Source: Brachybacterium phenoliresistens (lineage in GTDB: Bacteria > Actinomycetota > Actinomycetes > Actinomycetales > Dermabacteraceae). From it: DNA of 64,000 bases. Below, piece by piece: positions 55,244 through 64,000 of the stretch. The stretch spans positions 108,650 through 172,649 of the forward strand of contig NZ_KK069996.1 in assembly GCF_000576425.1 (NCBI RefSeq), given 5' to 3'. The first letter of the stretch is position 1, and each line of letters opens with the position of its first letter. Position numbers and translations under genes: made by a program. The notes beneath the pieces are model-generated. The model searched no databases. It was given only the letters and a program-made list of their open reading frames with translations, and was not told the DNA's origin.

Positions 55244-57058
55244 GTGAACAACCAGCCGACTCTCGCCTCCGCCCATCAGGACCCGCGCCGCCCCTCGCCG
55301 GCGGCCGCGCAGTCCCTCCCTCCCGCATACCCGCGCCGCGCCCCCTGGGGCACCGCGACCAAGCTGCGCGCCTGGCAGGCCGAGGCCATGGACCTCTACC
55401 AGCGCACCGACCCGCGCGACTTCCTCGCGGTCGCGACGCCCGGCGCCGGCAAGACGACCTTCGCGCTGCAGATCGCCGCGGGCCTGCTCTCCGAGGGCAT
55501 CGTCCGCCGCGTCACGGTGGTCGCCCCCACGGAGCATCTCAAGTCGCAGTGGGCCGATTCCGCCGCCCGCGTCGGCATCTCGCTGGACCCGAACTTCTCC
55601 AACGCCCAGGGCCGCCACGGCGCCGGCTACCAGGGCGTGGCGATCACCTACGCCCAGGTCGGCATGAACCCGGGCCTGCACCGCGCCCGCACCGAGGCGG
55701 AGCCCACCCTCGTCATCCTCGACGAGATCCACCACGCCGGCGACGCCCTCACCTGGGGCGACGGCGTGCGGGAGGCCTTCGAGCCGGCGCGGCGCCGGCT
55801 GGCGCTGACCGGTACGCCGTTCCGCTCCGACGACTCGCAGATCCCCTTCGTCACCTACGAGGAGGACGGCGAGGGATTCCTCCGCTCGAAGGCGGACTAC
55901 ACCTACGGCTACAGCGAGGCGCTGCGCGACCACGTCGTGCGCCCGGTGCTGTTCATGACCTACTCGGGGCGCATGCACTGGCGCACCAAGACGGGCGACG
56001 AGGTCTCCGCCCAGCTCGGCGCGCTGGAGACGAAGGACATCACCCAGCAGGCCTGGCGCACCGCCCTGGACCCGGAGGGCGAGTGGATCCAGGCGGTGCT
56101 CGCCGCCGCGGACCGGCGCCTGTCGGAGGTGCGCCGCCACGTCCCCGATGCCGGCGGTCTGGTCATCGCGACCGATCAGAAGGCCGCGCGCGCCTACGCG
56201 GCGACGCTCCAGGAGCTCACGGGCCGGCCCGCCACCGTGGTCCTGTCCGACGACGCCGGCGCCGGCCGGCGCATCGAGGAGTTCTCCCAGAGCGAGGACC
56301 GCTGGATGGTCGCCGTGCGCATGGTGTCCGAGGGGGTGGACGTGCCGCGCCTGGCCGTGGGCGTCTACGCCACCTCCACCGCGACGCCCATGTTCTTCGC
56401 GCAGGCCGTGGGGCGCTTCGTGCGCTCCCGGACCCGCGGCGAGACGGCGAGCGTGTTCCTGCCCAGCGTCCCCGTGCTGATGGCCCTGGCGGCGGAGATG
56501 GAGGCCCAGCGCGACCACGTGCTGGACCTGCGCCCCGACACCGGAAGCGAGGAGACGGGGCTGGACGACCAGCTCCTGGAGGCGGCCAACCGGGAGGAGC
56601 GCGCCAGCGAGGACCAGCTGGCCTTCTCCTTCGAGGCGCTCGAGTCGGAGGCCTCCTTCGACCGCGTCCTCTTCGACGGCGGCGAGTACGGCGCCGGGGG
56701 AGTGGTCGGCAGCGAGGACGAGCAGGAGTTCCTGGGCATCCCGGGCCTGCTGGACGCCGAGCAGATGCGCACCGTCCTCCAGCAGCGCCAGGCGGATCAG
56801 CAGGCCCGCCGCGGCGGCGGCCCCGCCCCCGCGGCCCAGGAGGCTCCGGCGGTGGTCGACCACCGCCGGCTCATGGAGCTGCGCAAGGAGCTGTCCTCGC
56901 TGGTGGGGGCCTGGTCGCGCAGATCGGGCATCCCGCACGGCCAGATCCATGCCACGCTGCGCACCCGCTCGGGCGGGCCGGCGGTCGCCCAGGCGAGCGC
57001 CGAGCAGATCCAGGTCCGCATCGACACCGTCCGCGGCTGGTTCGTCGGCCGCTCCTGA
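55244..57058 (+). CDS. DEAD/DEAH-box helicase (DUF3039-linked, superfamily 2)
   Basis: The 604-residue product has a proline-rich lead-in, LRAWQAEAMDLYQ (Q-motif-like), Walker A ATPGAGKTTFALQIA, motif II VILDEIHHAGD, motif III LALTGTPFRSD, and C-terminal helicase motifs VRMVSEGVDVPRLAVGVYAT and QAVGRFVRSR. It resembles type III restriction/RAD25-like helicases, but there is no nuclease domain or methylase nearby. GTG 55244 is favoured by promoter position; ATG 55196 would precede the -10 box. Confidence 0.85.
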   Translation: MNNQPTLASAHQDPRRPSPAAAQSLPPAYPRRAPWGTATKLRAWQAEAMDLYQRTDPRDFLAVATPGAGKTTFALQIAAGLLSEGIVRRVTVVAPTEHLKSQWADSAARVGISLDPNFSNAQGRHGAGYQGVAITYAQVGMNPGLHRARTEAEPTLVILDEIHHAGDALTWGDGVREAFEPARRRLALTGTPFRSDDSQIPFVTYEEDGEGFLRSKADYTYGYSEALRDHVVRPVLFMTYSGRMHWRTKTGDEVSAQLGALETKDITQQAWRTALDPEGEWIQAVLAAADRRLSEVRRHVPDAGGLVIATDQKAARAYAATLQELTGRPATVVLSDDAGAGRRIEEFSQSEDRWMVAVRMVSEGVDVPRLAVGVYATSTATPMFFAQAVGRFVRSRTRGETASVFLPSVPVLMALAAEMEAQRDHVLDLRPDTGSEETGLDDQLLEAANREERASEDQLAFSFEALESEASFDRVLFDGGEYGAGGVVGSEDEQEFLGIPGLLDAEQMRTVLQQRQADQQARRGGGPAPAAQEAPAVVDHRRLMELRKELSSLVGAWSRRSGIPHGQIHATLRTRSGGPAVAQASAEQIQVRIDTVRGWFVGRS

Positions 57059-57092
57059 GCGCCGCCGCGCCCGATCGGCGCCCGCTCCGGAG

Positions 57093-58472
57093 TCAGTCCA
57101 GCACGGCGGCGGCCAGGAGCCCGTCGGTGATGGTGGGGATCGCGAGATGGCCGTCCGGGCCGTCCTCGGCGGTCAGGCCCAGCTCCGCGAGCGATGCCTC
57201 GTGGCGGGCCCGCGCCCGGGCGACCTGCTCGGCGGGGGTGGGCGTCTCGACGGGCTCGCCGTCGACGATGAGCGGCACCTGCAGCTCGCGGACGGTGGCC
57301 TCCGTCCACAGCGGCGACGCCTCGCGGCGGTCCAGCTCGTCCATGAGCTCGCGTTCGAACTCGTAGATCTCCGCGGCCGAGGGGAGCACCAGCTCGGCCC
57401 GCGCGGTGCCGGCCGCGCCCAGGCGGAAGGCGCGCTTGGCCCCGCCCAGGGTGGACTTGTTCTCCGACCGCTTGCCGACGGGGTGCATGAGGCCATCGGC
57501 CCCCTCCCGCTCGACGAGCTTGTAGACGAATCCCGGCGCGGGGTGCCCGCCGCCGGTGACCAGGCGGGTGCCGATGCCGAAGGAGTCCACCGGCACCCCG
57601 GCCAGCGCCTCGACGCGGTACTCGTCCAGGTCGCTGGTGGCGGTGATCTTCGTGCCGGTCGCGCCGAGGGAGTCCAGCTGCGCCCGCAGCGCGCGGGACT
57701 GCTCGGCGAGGTCGCCGGAGTCCAGGCGCACCGCGCCGAGCTCGGGCCCGGCGATGTCCACGGCGGTGCGGACGGCCTCGGCGACGTCATAGGTGTCCAC
57801 GAGCACGGTCGTGCCCGCCCCCTGCGCGGTGATCTGCGCGGTGAAGGCCTCGCGCTCCTGGTCGAACAGGAGGGTGAAGGCATGCGCCGCCGTGCCGCGG
57901 ACGGGGATGCCGTACCGCTGCCCGGCGGCGAGGTTCGACGTGGCCGCGAAGCCGACGATCGCCGCGGCGCGGGCGGCGGCGACCGCCGCCTCCTCGTGCA
58001 CGCGCCGACCGCCCATCTCGATGCAGGGCCGCCCGCGGGCCGCCGTGACCATGCGCGAGCCGACCGAGGCGACCGAGCTGTCGTGGTTGATGATCGACAG
58101 GATCACCGTCTCCAGCAGCACCGCCTCGGCGAAGGTGCCCTCCACCCGCAGCACGGGAGAGGTGGGGAAGAACAGCTCGCCCTCCTCGTACCCGAGCACC
58201 GTCCCGCCGAAGCGGTAGTCCGCGAGGAAGGCGAGGGTGTCCTCGTCCAGCACGTCCAGGGAGCGCAGGTAGGCGATGTCCTCCGCGTCGAAGCGGAAGT
58301 CGGCGATCGCCTCGAGCACGCGCCCGGTGCCCGCGAGCACTCCGTAGCGCCGCCCCGCGGGCAGGGACCGCACGAAGACCTCGAACACGCAGCGGCGATC
58401 GGCGATCCCGGCCTGGCGCGCGGCGCGCAGCATGGTCAGCTCGTACAGATCCGTCATCAGTGAGGATGTCAC
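57093..58472 (-). CDS. pncB: Nicotinate phosphoribosyltransferase
   Basis: The enzyme makes nicotinate mononucleotide from nicotinate and PRPP for NAD salvage. The 459-residue product has MTDLYELTMLRAARQAG near the N-terminus, VFEVFVRSLPAGRRYGV, ARGRPCIEMGGRRVHEEAA and VRLDSGDLAEQSRALRAQLD. A GTG start is set by the leaderless promoter; ATG 58457 is the alternative. Divergent from clpS. Confidence 0.93.
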   Translation of the reverse strand: MTSSLMTDLYELTMLRAARQAGIADRRCVFEVFVRSLPAGRRYGVLAGTGRVLEAIADFRFDAEDIAYLRSLDVLDEDTLAFLADYRFGGTVLGYEEGELFFPTSPVLRVEGTFAEAVLLETVILSIINHDSSVASVGSRMVTAARGRPCIEMGGRRVHEEAAVAAARAAAIVGFAATSNLAAGQRYGIPVRGTAAHAFTLLFDQEREAFTAQITAQGAGTTVLVDTYDVAEAVRTAVDIAGPELGAVRLDSGDLAEQSRALRAQLDSLGATGTKITATSDLDEYRVEALAGVPVDSFGIGTRLVTGGGHPAPGFVYKLVEREGADGLMHPVGKRSENKSTLGGAKRAFRLGAAGTARAELVLPSAAEIYEFERELMDELDRREASPLWTEATVRELQVPLIVDGEPVETPTPAEQVARARARHEASLAELGLTAEDGPDGHLAIPTITDGLLAAAVLD

Positions 58473-58478
58473 GGGTCA

Positions 58479-58484
58479 ACGGTA
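58479..58484 (-). promoter_or_regulatory. -10 box of pncB, probable leaderless GTG start
   Basis: Minus-strand TACCGT followed by six bases and GTG 58472. Confidence 0.6.
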
Positions 58485-58532
58485 CTGGGTGCGGGGCCGC
58501 GCGCCGTCTCCCCGCGCTGCCGCGCGCGACCG

Positions 58533-58538
58533 TAGAAT
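58533..58538 (+). promoter_or_regulatory. -10 box of the clpS operon
   Basis: TAGAAT 46 bp before the clpS ATG; leader about 40 nt with AGGAGG. Confidence 0.5.
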
Positions 58539-58584
58539 CGATGCGATCCCGGCGACCGGCCGGATCAGGAGGACGGAGCTGAGC

Positions 58585-58974
58585 ATGTCGGAGCACGGGA
58601 CGACGCCGCGCAGCGAGGGCCCCTCGCTGCTGCACGCCCCCTCGCCCGATTTCGCCCCGTCCCTCGCGCAGACCGAGGGCGCGCCCGAGCGCTCCCGCTC
58701 CACCGGGCTCCAGGAGCGGGAGGAGGCCGGCACCGCCCGCCCCTGGCGCACGGTGGTCTGGAACGACCCGATCAACCTCATGAGCTACGTCGTGTTCGTG
58801 CTGCAGCGCTACTTCGGGTACTCCCGCGAGCATGCCGACGTGCTCATGCGGCGCATCCACCACGAGGGCCGGGCGATCGTCTCCCAGGGATCGCGCGAGC
58901 GGGTCGAGTCCGATGTGCAGGCCATGCACTCCTTCGGTCTGCACGCCACCATGGAGCAGGAGGGCGAGGACTGA
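58585..58974 (+). CDS. clpS: ATP-dependent Clp protease adaptor ClpS
   Basis: ClpS delivers N-degron substrates to ClpA/ClpC-ClpP. The 129-residue protein has a long disordered N-terminus (about 1-50) and the ClpS core WRTVVWNDPINLMSYVVFVLQ, HADVLMRRIHHEGRAIV and AMHSFGLHATMEQ. Overlaps the DUF2017 gene (TGATG). Confidence 0.95.
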   Translation: MSEHGTTPRSEGPSLLHAPSPDFAPSLAQTEGAPERSRSTGLQEREEAGTARPWRTVVWNDPINLMSYVVFVLQRYFGYSREHADVLMRRIHHEGRAIVSQGSRERVESDVQAMHSFGLHATMEQEGED

Positions 58975-59621
58975 TGGCGCATGCGTTCCGGCCCCGCGCG
59001 GACGGCAGCTTCGCCTGCCGTCTCGAGGGGGAGGAGAAGGCGGTCATCGTGCAGGTCGCGCAGGAGGTCTCCGACCTCGTCCGCCTCGACCTCGCGGTGA
59101 CGGAGGACTCCCTGGCGGTGCGCCGCGCCGCCGCATCGGACGATCCCCTCGAGAGGCTCGAGGCGCAGTTCGCGACCCACGAGGCCCGCGAGCCCGGCGA
59201 CCCGGCCGTGCGCCGCCTGTTCCCCGAGGCCTCCCCGGACGAGGCCCTCGCCGCCGAGTTCCGCCGCTTCGGGCAGCAGGACCTCGTGGCCATCAAGCTC
59301 GAGGACCTCGCGGCGCTGTGCGAGAGCATCGACCGCACCGGCCCGGGGACCACCGAGGTCTCGCTCACCGAGGACGAGGCGATGCACTGGCTGCGCGCCC
59401 TGACCACCCTGCGCACGGTCGTCGCCGACCGCCTCGGCGTGGAGCGGGACGGCGACTTCGAGACCGTCCGCATGCTCCAGCAGATCGGCGAGCGGGTCCC
59501 CGAGGCGGCCGAGGGCGAGGACGAGTCCTCCGAGACCGCCGGCGGGGACGTCATGATCGCGATCTACGAGCTGCTGAGCTGGCTGCAGGAGAGCCTGATC
59601 CGCGTGCTCGAGCCCTTCTGA
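58974..59621 (+). CDS. DUF2017 protein
   Basis: The 215-residue helical, acidic product follows clpS as Rv1332 follows clpS in M. tuberculosis. It has QVAQEVSDLVRLDL, EFRRFGQQDLVAIK and VSLTEDEAMHWLRALTTLRTVVADRLG. Function unknown; coupling to clpS suggests a proteolysis role. Confidence 0.85.
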   Translation: MAHAFRPRADGSFACRLEGEEKAVIVQVAQEVSDLVRLDLAVTEDSLAVRRAAASDDPLERLEAQFATHEAREPGDPAVRRLFPEASPDEALAAEFRRFGQQDLVAIKLEDLAALCESIDRTGPGTTEVSLTEDEAMHWLRALTTLRTVVADRLGVERDGDFETVRMLQQIGERVPEAAEGEDESSETAGGDVMIAIYELLSWLQESLIRVLEPF

Positions 59622-59689
59622 GCGCTCCCGGCGCGTGTGATGTGCCCCGCAGTGAGCGCGGCATCACTGCCGACCAGGAAAGCTGTGCC

Positions 59690-59695
59690 TAACCT
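59690..59695 (+). promoter_or_regulatory. -10 box of murI, probable leaderless start
   Basis: TAACCT followed by seven bases and the ATG at 59703. Confidence 0.6.
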
Positions 59696-59702
59696 GGACC
59701 GG

Positions 59703-60518
59703 ATGAACAACGCGCCCATCGGCATCTTCGACTCCGGCGTCGGCGGTCTGACCGTCGCGCGAGCGGTGCTCGACCAGCTGCCCCGCGAGGAGATCGTCTA
59801 CATCGGCGACACCGCGCACACGCCCTACGGCCCCCGCCCGATCGCGCAGGTCCGCTCCCTCGCGCTCGACATCATGGACACCCTCGTCGAGCGGGGCGTG
59901 AAGATGCTGGTCATCGCCTGCAACACCGCCTCGTCGGCCGTGCTGCGCGATGCCCGCGAGCGCTATGACGTGCCGGTCGTCGAGGTCATCCAGCCGGCCG
60001 TGCGCCGCGCCGTCGCCGCCACCCGCAACCGTCGCGTCGGCGTCATCGGCACCCAGGCGACCATCGGCTCGCGCGCCTACGAGGACGCCTTCGCCGCCGC
60101 CCCGGACCTCACGATCACCTCCGCGGCCTGCCCGCGGTTCGTGGAGTTCGTCGAGCGCGGCGAGGTCGGCGGGGACGACATCGTCGAGATCGCCGAGGAG
60201 TACCTGGCCCCGGTGCGCGATGCCGGCGTCGACACCCTCGTGCTGGGCTGCACGCACTACCCGATGCTCACCGGCCCGATCAGCTACGTGATGGGCCCCG
60301 AGGTCACCCTCGTCTCCTCCGCCGAGGAGACCGCCCTGGACGTGTACCGCCAGCTGCGCCAGGCGGGCCTCGAGCGCACCGACGTCACCGCCCCGCGGCA
60401 CGTCTTCGCCGAGACCGGCACCGAGCTGGGCGGGACCTCCACCTTCGGCCCGCTCTCCCGGCGCTTCCTGGGCCCGGCCGTGCCGATGACCGCGACGCTC
60501 CCGGCGGTGACGGTATGA
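59703..60518 (+). CDS. murI: Glutamate racemase
   Basis: MurI makes D-glutamate for peptidoglycan. The 271-residue product has [17 protein letters not shown], the two catalytic cysteines C73 ([10 protein letters not shown]) and C183 (LGCTHYPML), and [11 protein letters not shown]. The stop overlaps the next gene (ATGA). Order murI, MBL hydrolase, rph, rdgB matches Rv1338-Rv1341. Confidence 0.96.
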   Translation: MNNAPIGIFDSGVGGLTVARAVLDQLPREEIVYIGDTAHTPYGPRPIAQVRSLALDIMDTLVERGVKMLVIACNTASSAVLRDARERYDVPVVEVIQPAVRRAVAATRNRRVGVIGTQATIGSRAYEDAFAAAPDLTITSAACPRFVEFVERGEVGGDDIVEIAEEYLAPVRDAGVDTLVLGCTHYPMLTGPISYVMGPEVTLVSSAEETALDVYRQLRQAGLERTDVTAPRHVFAETGTELGGTSTFGPLSRRFLGPAVPMTATLPAVTV

Positions 60519-61312
60519 GAGTCACCGTGATCGGCTGCTCGGGCAGCTTCGCCGGCCCGGAGGGCGCCGCCTCCAGCTACCTCATCGAGCACGAGGACGC
60601 CGCCGGGCGCACCTGGCGGGTCCTCCTGGATCTGGGCAGCGGCGCCTTCGGCCCTCTGCAGAAGGTGCTCGACCCGGCCTCCTTGGACGCCGTGGTCATC
60701 TCCCACCTGCATCCCGACCACTACCTCGACCTCACCGGCCTCGAGGTGTTCTGGGCCTATAACGAGCGGTGCGACCTGCCGCAGCTGCCGCTGTACGCCC
60801 CGGCGGACCTCCCCGCCAAGCTGCGCGCCATCCAGGGCCGCAGCTGCGACGTGCCCGACGGCGTGCAGGCCGTGCCCTTCGCCCATCGGACGCTGGTGGA
60901 CGGCGAGCCGTTCAGCATCGGCCCCATCACCTTCGCCCCGCGCCCCGTGATCCACCCGGTGGAGACCTACGGCTTCCGCATCACCGCCGACGACGAGGTC
61001 CTCGTGTACTCCGGCGACTGCGACGAGTGCGCCACCCTGGACGAGCTGGCCGAGGGCTGCGACCTGTTCCTCTGCGAGGCCGGGTACATCGAGGGCCGCG
61101 ACGACCGCTTCACGGGCATCCATCTCACCGGTCGCCGCGCCGGGCTCACCGCGGATCGCGCCGGGGCCCGCCGCTTGGTGCTCACCCACATCCCCGCCTG
61201 GACCAATCCGGCCGTCCCGCTGGCCGAGGCCCGCGCCGTCTACCCCGGGCCGATCGAGCTGGCAGCGCCGATGGCTATCCTCGAGGTGGCCGCGCAGCGC
61301 CAGCTGCAGTAG
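60515..61312 (+). CDS. Metallo-beta-lactamase-fold hydrolase, Rv1339-like cAMP phosphodiesterase
   Basis: The 265-residue product has the zinc motif [17 protein letters not shown], a further ligand region [24 protein letters not shown] and [11 protein letters not shown] ... LTHIPAW. In M. tuberculosis Rv1339, at the same locus, is an atypical class II cAMP phosphodiesterase; the same activity here is inferred by synteny and motif pattern. Start overlaps the murI stop. Confidence 0.85.
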   Translation: MRVTVIGCSGSFAGPEGAASSYLIEHEDAAGRTWRVLLDLGSGAFGPLQKVLDPASLDAVVISHLHPDHYLDLTGLEVFWAYNERCDLPQLPLYAPADLPAKLRAIQGRSCDVPDGVQAVPFAHRTLVDGEPFSIGPITFAPRPVIHPVETYGFRITADDEVLVYSGDCDECATLDELAEGCDLFLCEAGYIEGRDDRFTGIHLTGRRAGLTADRAGARRLVLTHIPAWTNPAVPLAEARAVYPGPIELAAPMAILEVAAQRQLQ

Positions 61313-61353
61313 GCCGGCTGCAGCAAGCAGGACACCCACCAGGAAGGCACCCG

Positions 61354-62112
61354 ATGAGCGAGACCACCCCGCAGACCACCGGCGACCGCGTCGACGGACG
61401 CACCCCCGACCAGCTGCGCGAGGTGAGGATCACCCGCGGCTGGCTCGACCACGCCGAGGGCAGCGCGCTCATCGAGTTCGGCCGCACCCGCGTGCTGTGC
61501 GCCGCCTCCTTCACCGAGGGCGTGCCGCGCTGGAAGAAGGGGTCCGGCTCCGGCTGGGTCACCGCCGAGTACGCGATGCTCCCGCGCGCCACCGACTCCC
61601 GGTCCCCGCGCGAGAGCGTCAAGGGGAAGATCGGCGGGCGCACGCACGAGATCTCCCGCCTCATCGGCCGCTCCCTGCGTGCCGTCATCGACCTCGACGC
61701 CCTCGGCGAGAACACCATCCAGCTGGACTGCGACGTCCTCCAGGCCGACGGCGGCACCCGCACCGCCGCGATCACCGGCGCCTACGTCGCCCTCGCCGAT
61801 GCGATCTCCTGGGGCCGGCGCCACACCTCGCTGTCCGCCACCGCGACGGTCCTCACCGATTCGGTGAGCGCCATCAGCGTCGGCATCGTCGACGGCCGGC
61901 CGCTGCTGGACCTCGAGTACCGCGAGGACGTCGCGGCCGACACCGACATGAACGTGGTCGTCACCGGCACCGGCGGCCTCGTCGAGGTGCAGGGCACCGC
62001 CGAGGGCGTCCCCTTCTCCCGCGCCGAGCTCACCACCCTGCTGGATCTCGCCGAGTCCGGCTGCGCCTCCCTCGCGCAGATCCAGCGGGACGTGCTCGCG
62101 GAGCAGCGGTGA
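61354..62112 (+). CDS. rph: Ribonuclease PH
   Basis: RNase PH trims tRNA 3' ends phosphorolytically. The 252-residue product has [53 protein letters not shown], and [25 protein letters not shown] precedes the ATG. Its stop overlaps the rdgB start (GTGA). Confidence 0.96.
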   Translation: MSETTPQTTGDRVDGRTPDQLREVRITRGWLDHAEGSALIEFGRTRVLCAASFTEGVPRWKKGSGSGWVTAEYAMLPRATDSRSPRESVKGKIGGRTHEISRLIGRSLRAVIDLDALGENTIQLDCDVLQADGGTRTAAITGAYVALADAISWGRRHTSLSATATVLTDSVSAISVGIVDGRPLLDLEYREDVAADTDMNVVVTGTGGLVEVQGTAEGVPFSRAELTTLLDLAESGCASLAQIQRDVLAEQR

Positions 62113-62747
62113 GCGCGGCTCCCGCCGGGGCCCGCATCGTCCTGGCTTCCCACAACGCGAAGAAGCTGCGCGAGCTGCAGCGCATCCTCGCCCCGGCCGT
62201 CCCGGGCCTGGAGGCGGAGCAGATCGTCTCCGCCGCTGGCCTCGGCCTTCCCGATGTGGTCGAGGACGCCGTCAGCTTCGAGGGCAACGCCCTGAAGAAG
62301 GCGCGCTCCGCCGCCGCGGCCACGGGCCTGCTCGCGGTCGCCGACGACTCCGGCCTCGCGGTCGACGTGCTCGGCGGCGCCCCGGGGATCTTCTCCGCCC
62401 GCTGGTCGGGCCGTCACGGCGACGACGAGGCGAACAACGATCTCCTGCTCGCCCAGCTCTCCGATGTCCCGGACGAGCACCGCTCGGCGCGCTTCGTCTC
62501 CGTCGTCGCCGCGGTCCACCCGGACGGTCGCGAGCTGGTGTGCCGCGGGGAGATGCCCGGCACCCTGCTGCGTGCGCGGCGCGGCGAGGGCGGCTTCGGC
62601 TACGACCCCCTGTTCGTGCCCGATGATCAGCCCGGCGGCGGCTCCCTGACCGCTGCGGAGCTCTCCCCGGAGGACAAGGACGCGGTCTCGCACCGCGGCC
62701 GCGCCCTGCGAGAGCTCACGACGCGGCTGGGGGAGCTGCTCTCCTAG
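62109..62747 (+). CDS. rdgB: Non-canonical purine NTP pyrophosphatase (RdgB/HAM1)
   Basis: Removes ITP, dITP and XTP from the nucleotide pool. The 212-residue product has [58 protein letters not shown] (pattern split) and [20 protein letters not shown] start overlaps the rph stop. Confidence 0.95.
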   Translation: MSAAPAGARIVLASHNAKKLRELQRILAPAVPGLEAEQIVSAAGLGLPDVVEDAVSFEGNALKKARSAAAATGLLAVADDSGLAVDVLGGAPGIFSARWSGRHGDDEANNDLLLAQLSDVPDEHRSARFVSVVAAVHPDGRELVCRGEMPGTLLRARRGEGGFGYDPLFVPDDQPGGGSLTAAELSPEDKDAVSHRGRALRELTTRLGELLS

Positions 62748-62763
62748 CGCTTCTGGCCGACCT

Positions 62764-62801
62764 GAGCTCCTGGCGTCCCCGAGAGGGGGTGTCAGGAGCT
62801 C
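62764..62801 (+). terminator. Terminator after rdgB
   Basis: GAGCTCCTGGCGTCCCC (62764-62780) pairs with GGGGGTGTCAGGAGCTC (62785-62801), three G-U pairs, loop GAGA, followed by TTGT. Confidence 0.85.
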
Positions 62802-63036
62802 TTGTCATGTCCGGCCTCCGGGTACCGTCCGCGGGGCTGCCGTCGTCGCTGATGCCGTCCGGGTCCCGCCACCCGTGTTTACGGGGGTCGAGGATGAATG
62901 ATCTTCCGCGCTTCGCTGTGGCGGAACGTGTGCATCATGGACGTATTCCGAAGAACCGCATCGTCGCCCGATGACGTGGCTGGTCAGAGCGTATTCGGGG
63001 AGGTCTGCCGCGGTGGGGAGGAGAGGTGGGACGAAG
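62802..63036. other. Intergenic stretch before the HNH gene
   Basis: No supported gene; GC content is lower than in the flanking rdgB block. A small hairpin ACCCGT-GTTT-ACGGGGGT lies near 62872-62889. With the promoter that follows, the gap to the HNH gene totals 414 bp. Confidence 0.55.
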
Positions 63037-63089
63037 TTCTCCACAATGGTCGTGATGGCCTTCCATCGACCGGCGTACGGGTGTAGGCT
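63037..63089 (+). promoter_or_regulatory. Promoter of the DUF222/HNH gene with TTCTCCACA box
   Basis: TTCTCCACA (63037-63045) starts exactly 47 bp before TAGGCT (63084-63089), as at the two Tad promoters. Similarity to the tadA site continues: AAT-N2-TCG-N-GA-N-GG follows in both. Leader about 65 nt. Confidence 0.55.
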
Positions 63090-63161
63090 GGGTTTCGAAC
63101 AGGCAATCGAAATCGGCGGCGACGGGGCCGCCGGAGAGTCTGGGGAGGGGGGCGGGGCGGC

Positions 63162-64000
63162 ATGTCGCAGGATCAGATTCCGGGGATGCCCGATCGCCCC
63201 GCGCGTGCTCTGCCTGCGTCGGCTCCTGAGGCCGGGCGCTCAGCGCGCGCCGCGTCCTCGCCGGCCGCCTCTGCCCCTCGCGCGGCGGGTGCCGCAGCGG
63301 ACGCCGGTGACGACGGGGAGGGTGCGGGACGGGGTTCCCGACTCCCGGGACCGGCGACGGTGGAGCAGTTCGTGGCGCGGGTGCCGTTGTCGCTCGCGCG
63401 GGGAGCGATCCGTCGGCCGGTGTCGCGGGAGGCTCTGCCGGGGCGAGCGGGGGTGGAGGAGGACCCGGTGCTGGCGGGGGTCGCCCGGACCCTGTGGGAT
63501 CTCGAGGTCCAGGAAGGCCCTCTGCTGGCGCGGAAGTACTTCGCGCTGCATGCTCTGTCGGATCGGCCCGACGAGGCACCCGAGCCGGGCCTGGAGGGGG
63601 ACTGCGGCAGTCTCATCGCGGCGGAGGCGCTGCGGGTCTCGGCTTCCCGCGGGGCGCGGGAGGTCGCAGATGGGTATACGGCGGTCGAGCACTTCCCGGG
63701 ATGCCTGACGCGTCTGGAGGGGGAGGAATTCCCGGCCTTCTGGTTCCGGGAGATGATCCGGATGACGCGGACGCTGCGGCACGTCCTCCAGCAGGGCATC
63801 GATGAGGTCGTCGCCGGCTGGGACCTGCACTGCACCCCGAAGACCTTCTTCAAGAACCTCCGGGCCCTGGTGGCGTGGGCGGAGTCCCTGCAGGCGGCAG
63901 ACGAGGCGCCGGTGCCGGTGGAGCGGGGTGTGCGGGTGCAGGAGGTCGGTGGGGGCATGTCGTGCATGACCCTGACCGGGCCGACGCCCGAGGTGTACTC
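63162..64000 (+). CDS. DUF222/HNH-endonuclease-like protein (3' end beyond window)
   Basis: The frame from ATG 63162 stays open to the window edge (279 codons visible). After an Ala-rich disordered N-terminus (about 1-60) it has VEQFVARVPLSLARGAIRRP, LARKYFALHALSD, WFREMIRMTRTLRHVLQQGIDEVVAG (split), CTPKTFFKNLRALVAWAESL and VRVQEVGGGMSCMTLTGPTPE, resembling the DUF222 region that precedes an HNH nuclease in actinobacterial 13E12-type proteins; the HNH part would lie outside. Codons such as ttg, tat, cgt and gct are more frequent than in neighbours, suggesting transfer. Confidence 0.6.
   Translation, partial: MSQDQIPGMPDRPARALPASAPEAGRSARAASSPAASAPRAAGAAADAGDDGEGAGRGSRLPGPATVEQFVARVPLSLARGAIRRPVSREALPGRAGVEEDPVLAGVARTLWDLEVQEGPLLARKYFALHALSDRPDEAPEPGLEGDCGSLIAAEALRVSASRGAREVADGYTAVEHFPGCLTRLEGEEFPAFWFREMIRMTRTLRHVLQQGIDEVVAGWDLHCTPKTFFKNLRALVAWAESLQAADEAPVPVERGVRVQEVGGGMSCMTLTGPTPEVY

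Noticed and set aside
55244..57058. Type III restriction or defence helicase
   Set aside because: Superfamily 2 motifs are there, but no methylase, nuclease or defence neighbours; the DUF3039-helicase pairing is a core actinobacterial arrangement.

Overview
The window is dense, high-GC (roughly 70%) bacterial chromosome with strong C/G third-position bias, WhiB, a PdtaS-type sensor kinase, SAF/TadZ/TadABC pilus genes, a tmRNA tag ending ALAA, DUF3039, DUF2017, Rv3235-like and Rv1339-like proteins. This points to an actinomycete of the Micrococcales; a Brachybacterium-like Dermabacteraceae member is my inference, not something I could test. No rRNA, tRNA, CRISPR array, complete insertion sequence or prophage is visible. 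The only RNA gene is ssrA.

Layout. 1-6.7 kb: end of an unknown gene, a YcaQ-type glycosylase, secA, and the opposed LysM/Rv3235-like pair. 6.1-9.6 kb: an Sm-like protein, a small HTH protein and the first Flp/Tad pilus operon (cpaB, tadZ/cpaE). 10-12.8 kb: orphan PdtaS-type kinase, whiB, a membrane protein. 12.8-20.4 kb: an ABC transporter with its NarL-type two-component system, an SRAP (YedK/HMCES) protein and a YihY/BrkB membrane protein. 20.7-26.7 kb: the second pilus operon (tadA, tadB, tadC, pilin, pseudopilins) running without a gap into glycerate kinase. 26.8-33.7 kb: prfB, ftsE, ftsX, M23 hydrolase, smpB, ssrA. 33.7-42.6 kb: TetR-controlled drug exporter, stress and membrane small proteins, and a divergent sugar/polyol catabolic cluster (two isomerases, oxidoreductase, MFS). 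42.8-48.3 kb: Tat-type surface protein, phosphotransferase, tdh-kbl threonine degradation, a lone AbiEi/DUF559-like gene. 48.8-62.8 kb: HrpA helicase, malic enzyme, VanZ, DUF3039, DEAD helicase, pncB, clpS, DUF2017, murI, Rv1339-type cAMP phosphodiesterase, rph, rdgB, an order I recall from mycobacteria (Rv1330c-Rv1341). The window ends inside a DUF222/HNH-endonuclease-like gene.

Regulation stands out more than any single gene. The two separated Tad pilus operons and the terminal DUF222/HNH gene all carry TT(G/C)TCCACA exactly 47 bp (start to start) upstream of a TANNNT -10 box; the tadA and HNH sites stay similar for 22 bp. This suggests one activator-dependent regulon linking pilus assembly and a DUF222 nuclease, possibly DNA uptake. 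At least twelve genes have TANNNT placed 6-8 bp before the start codon, so leaderless mRNAs appear common. Clear operator candidates are twin 13-bp palindromes (TetR/MFS), a 48-bp nested dyad (sugar cluster), twin GACA-N2-TGTC dyads (Tat protein), six 14-bp GATC repeats (ABC operon) and three 10-bp direct repeats (LysM/Sm-like intergenic region).
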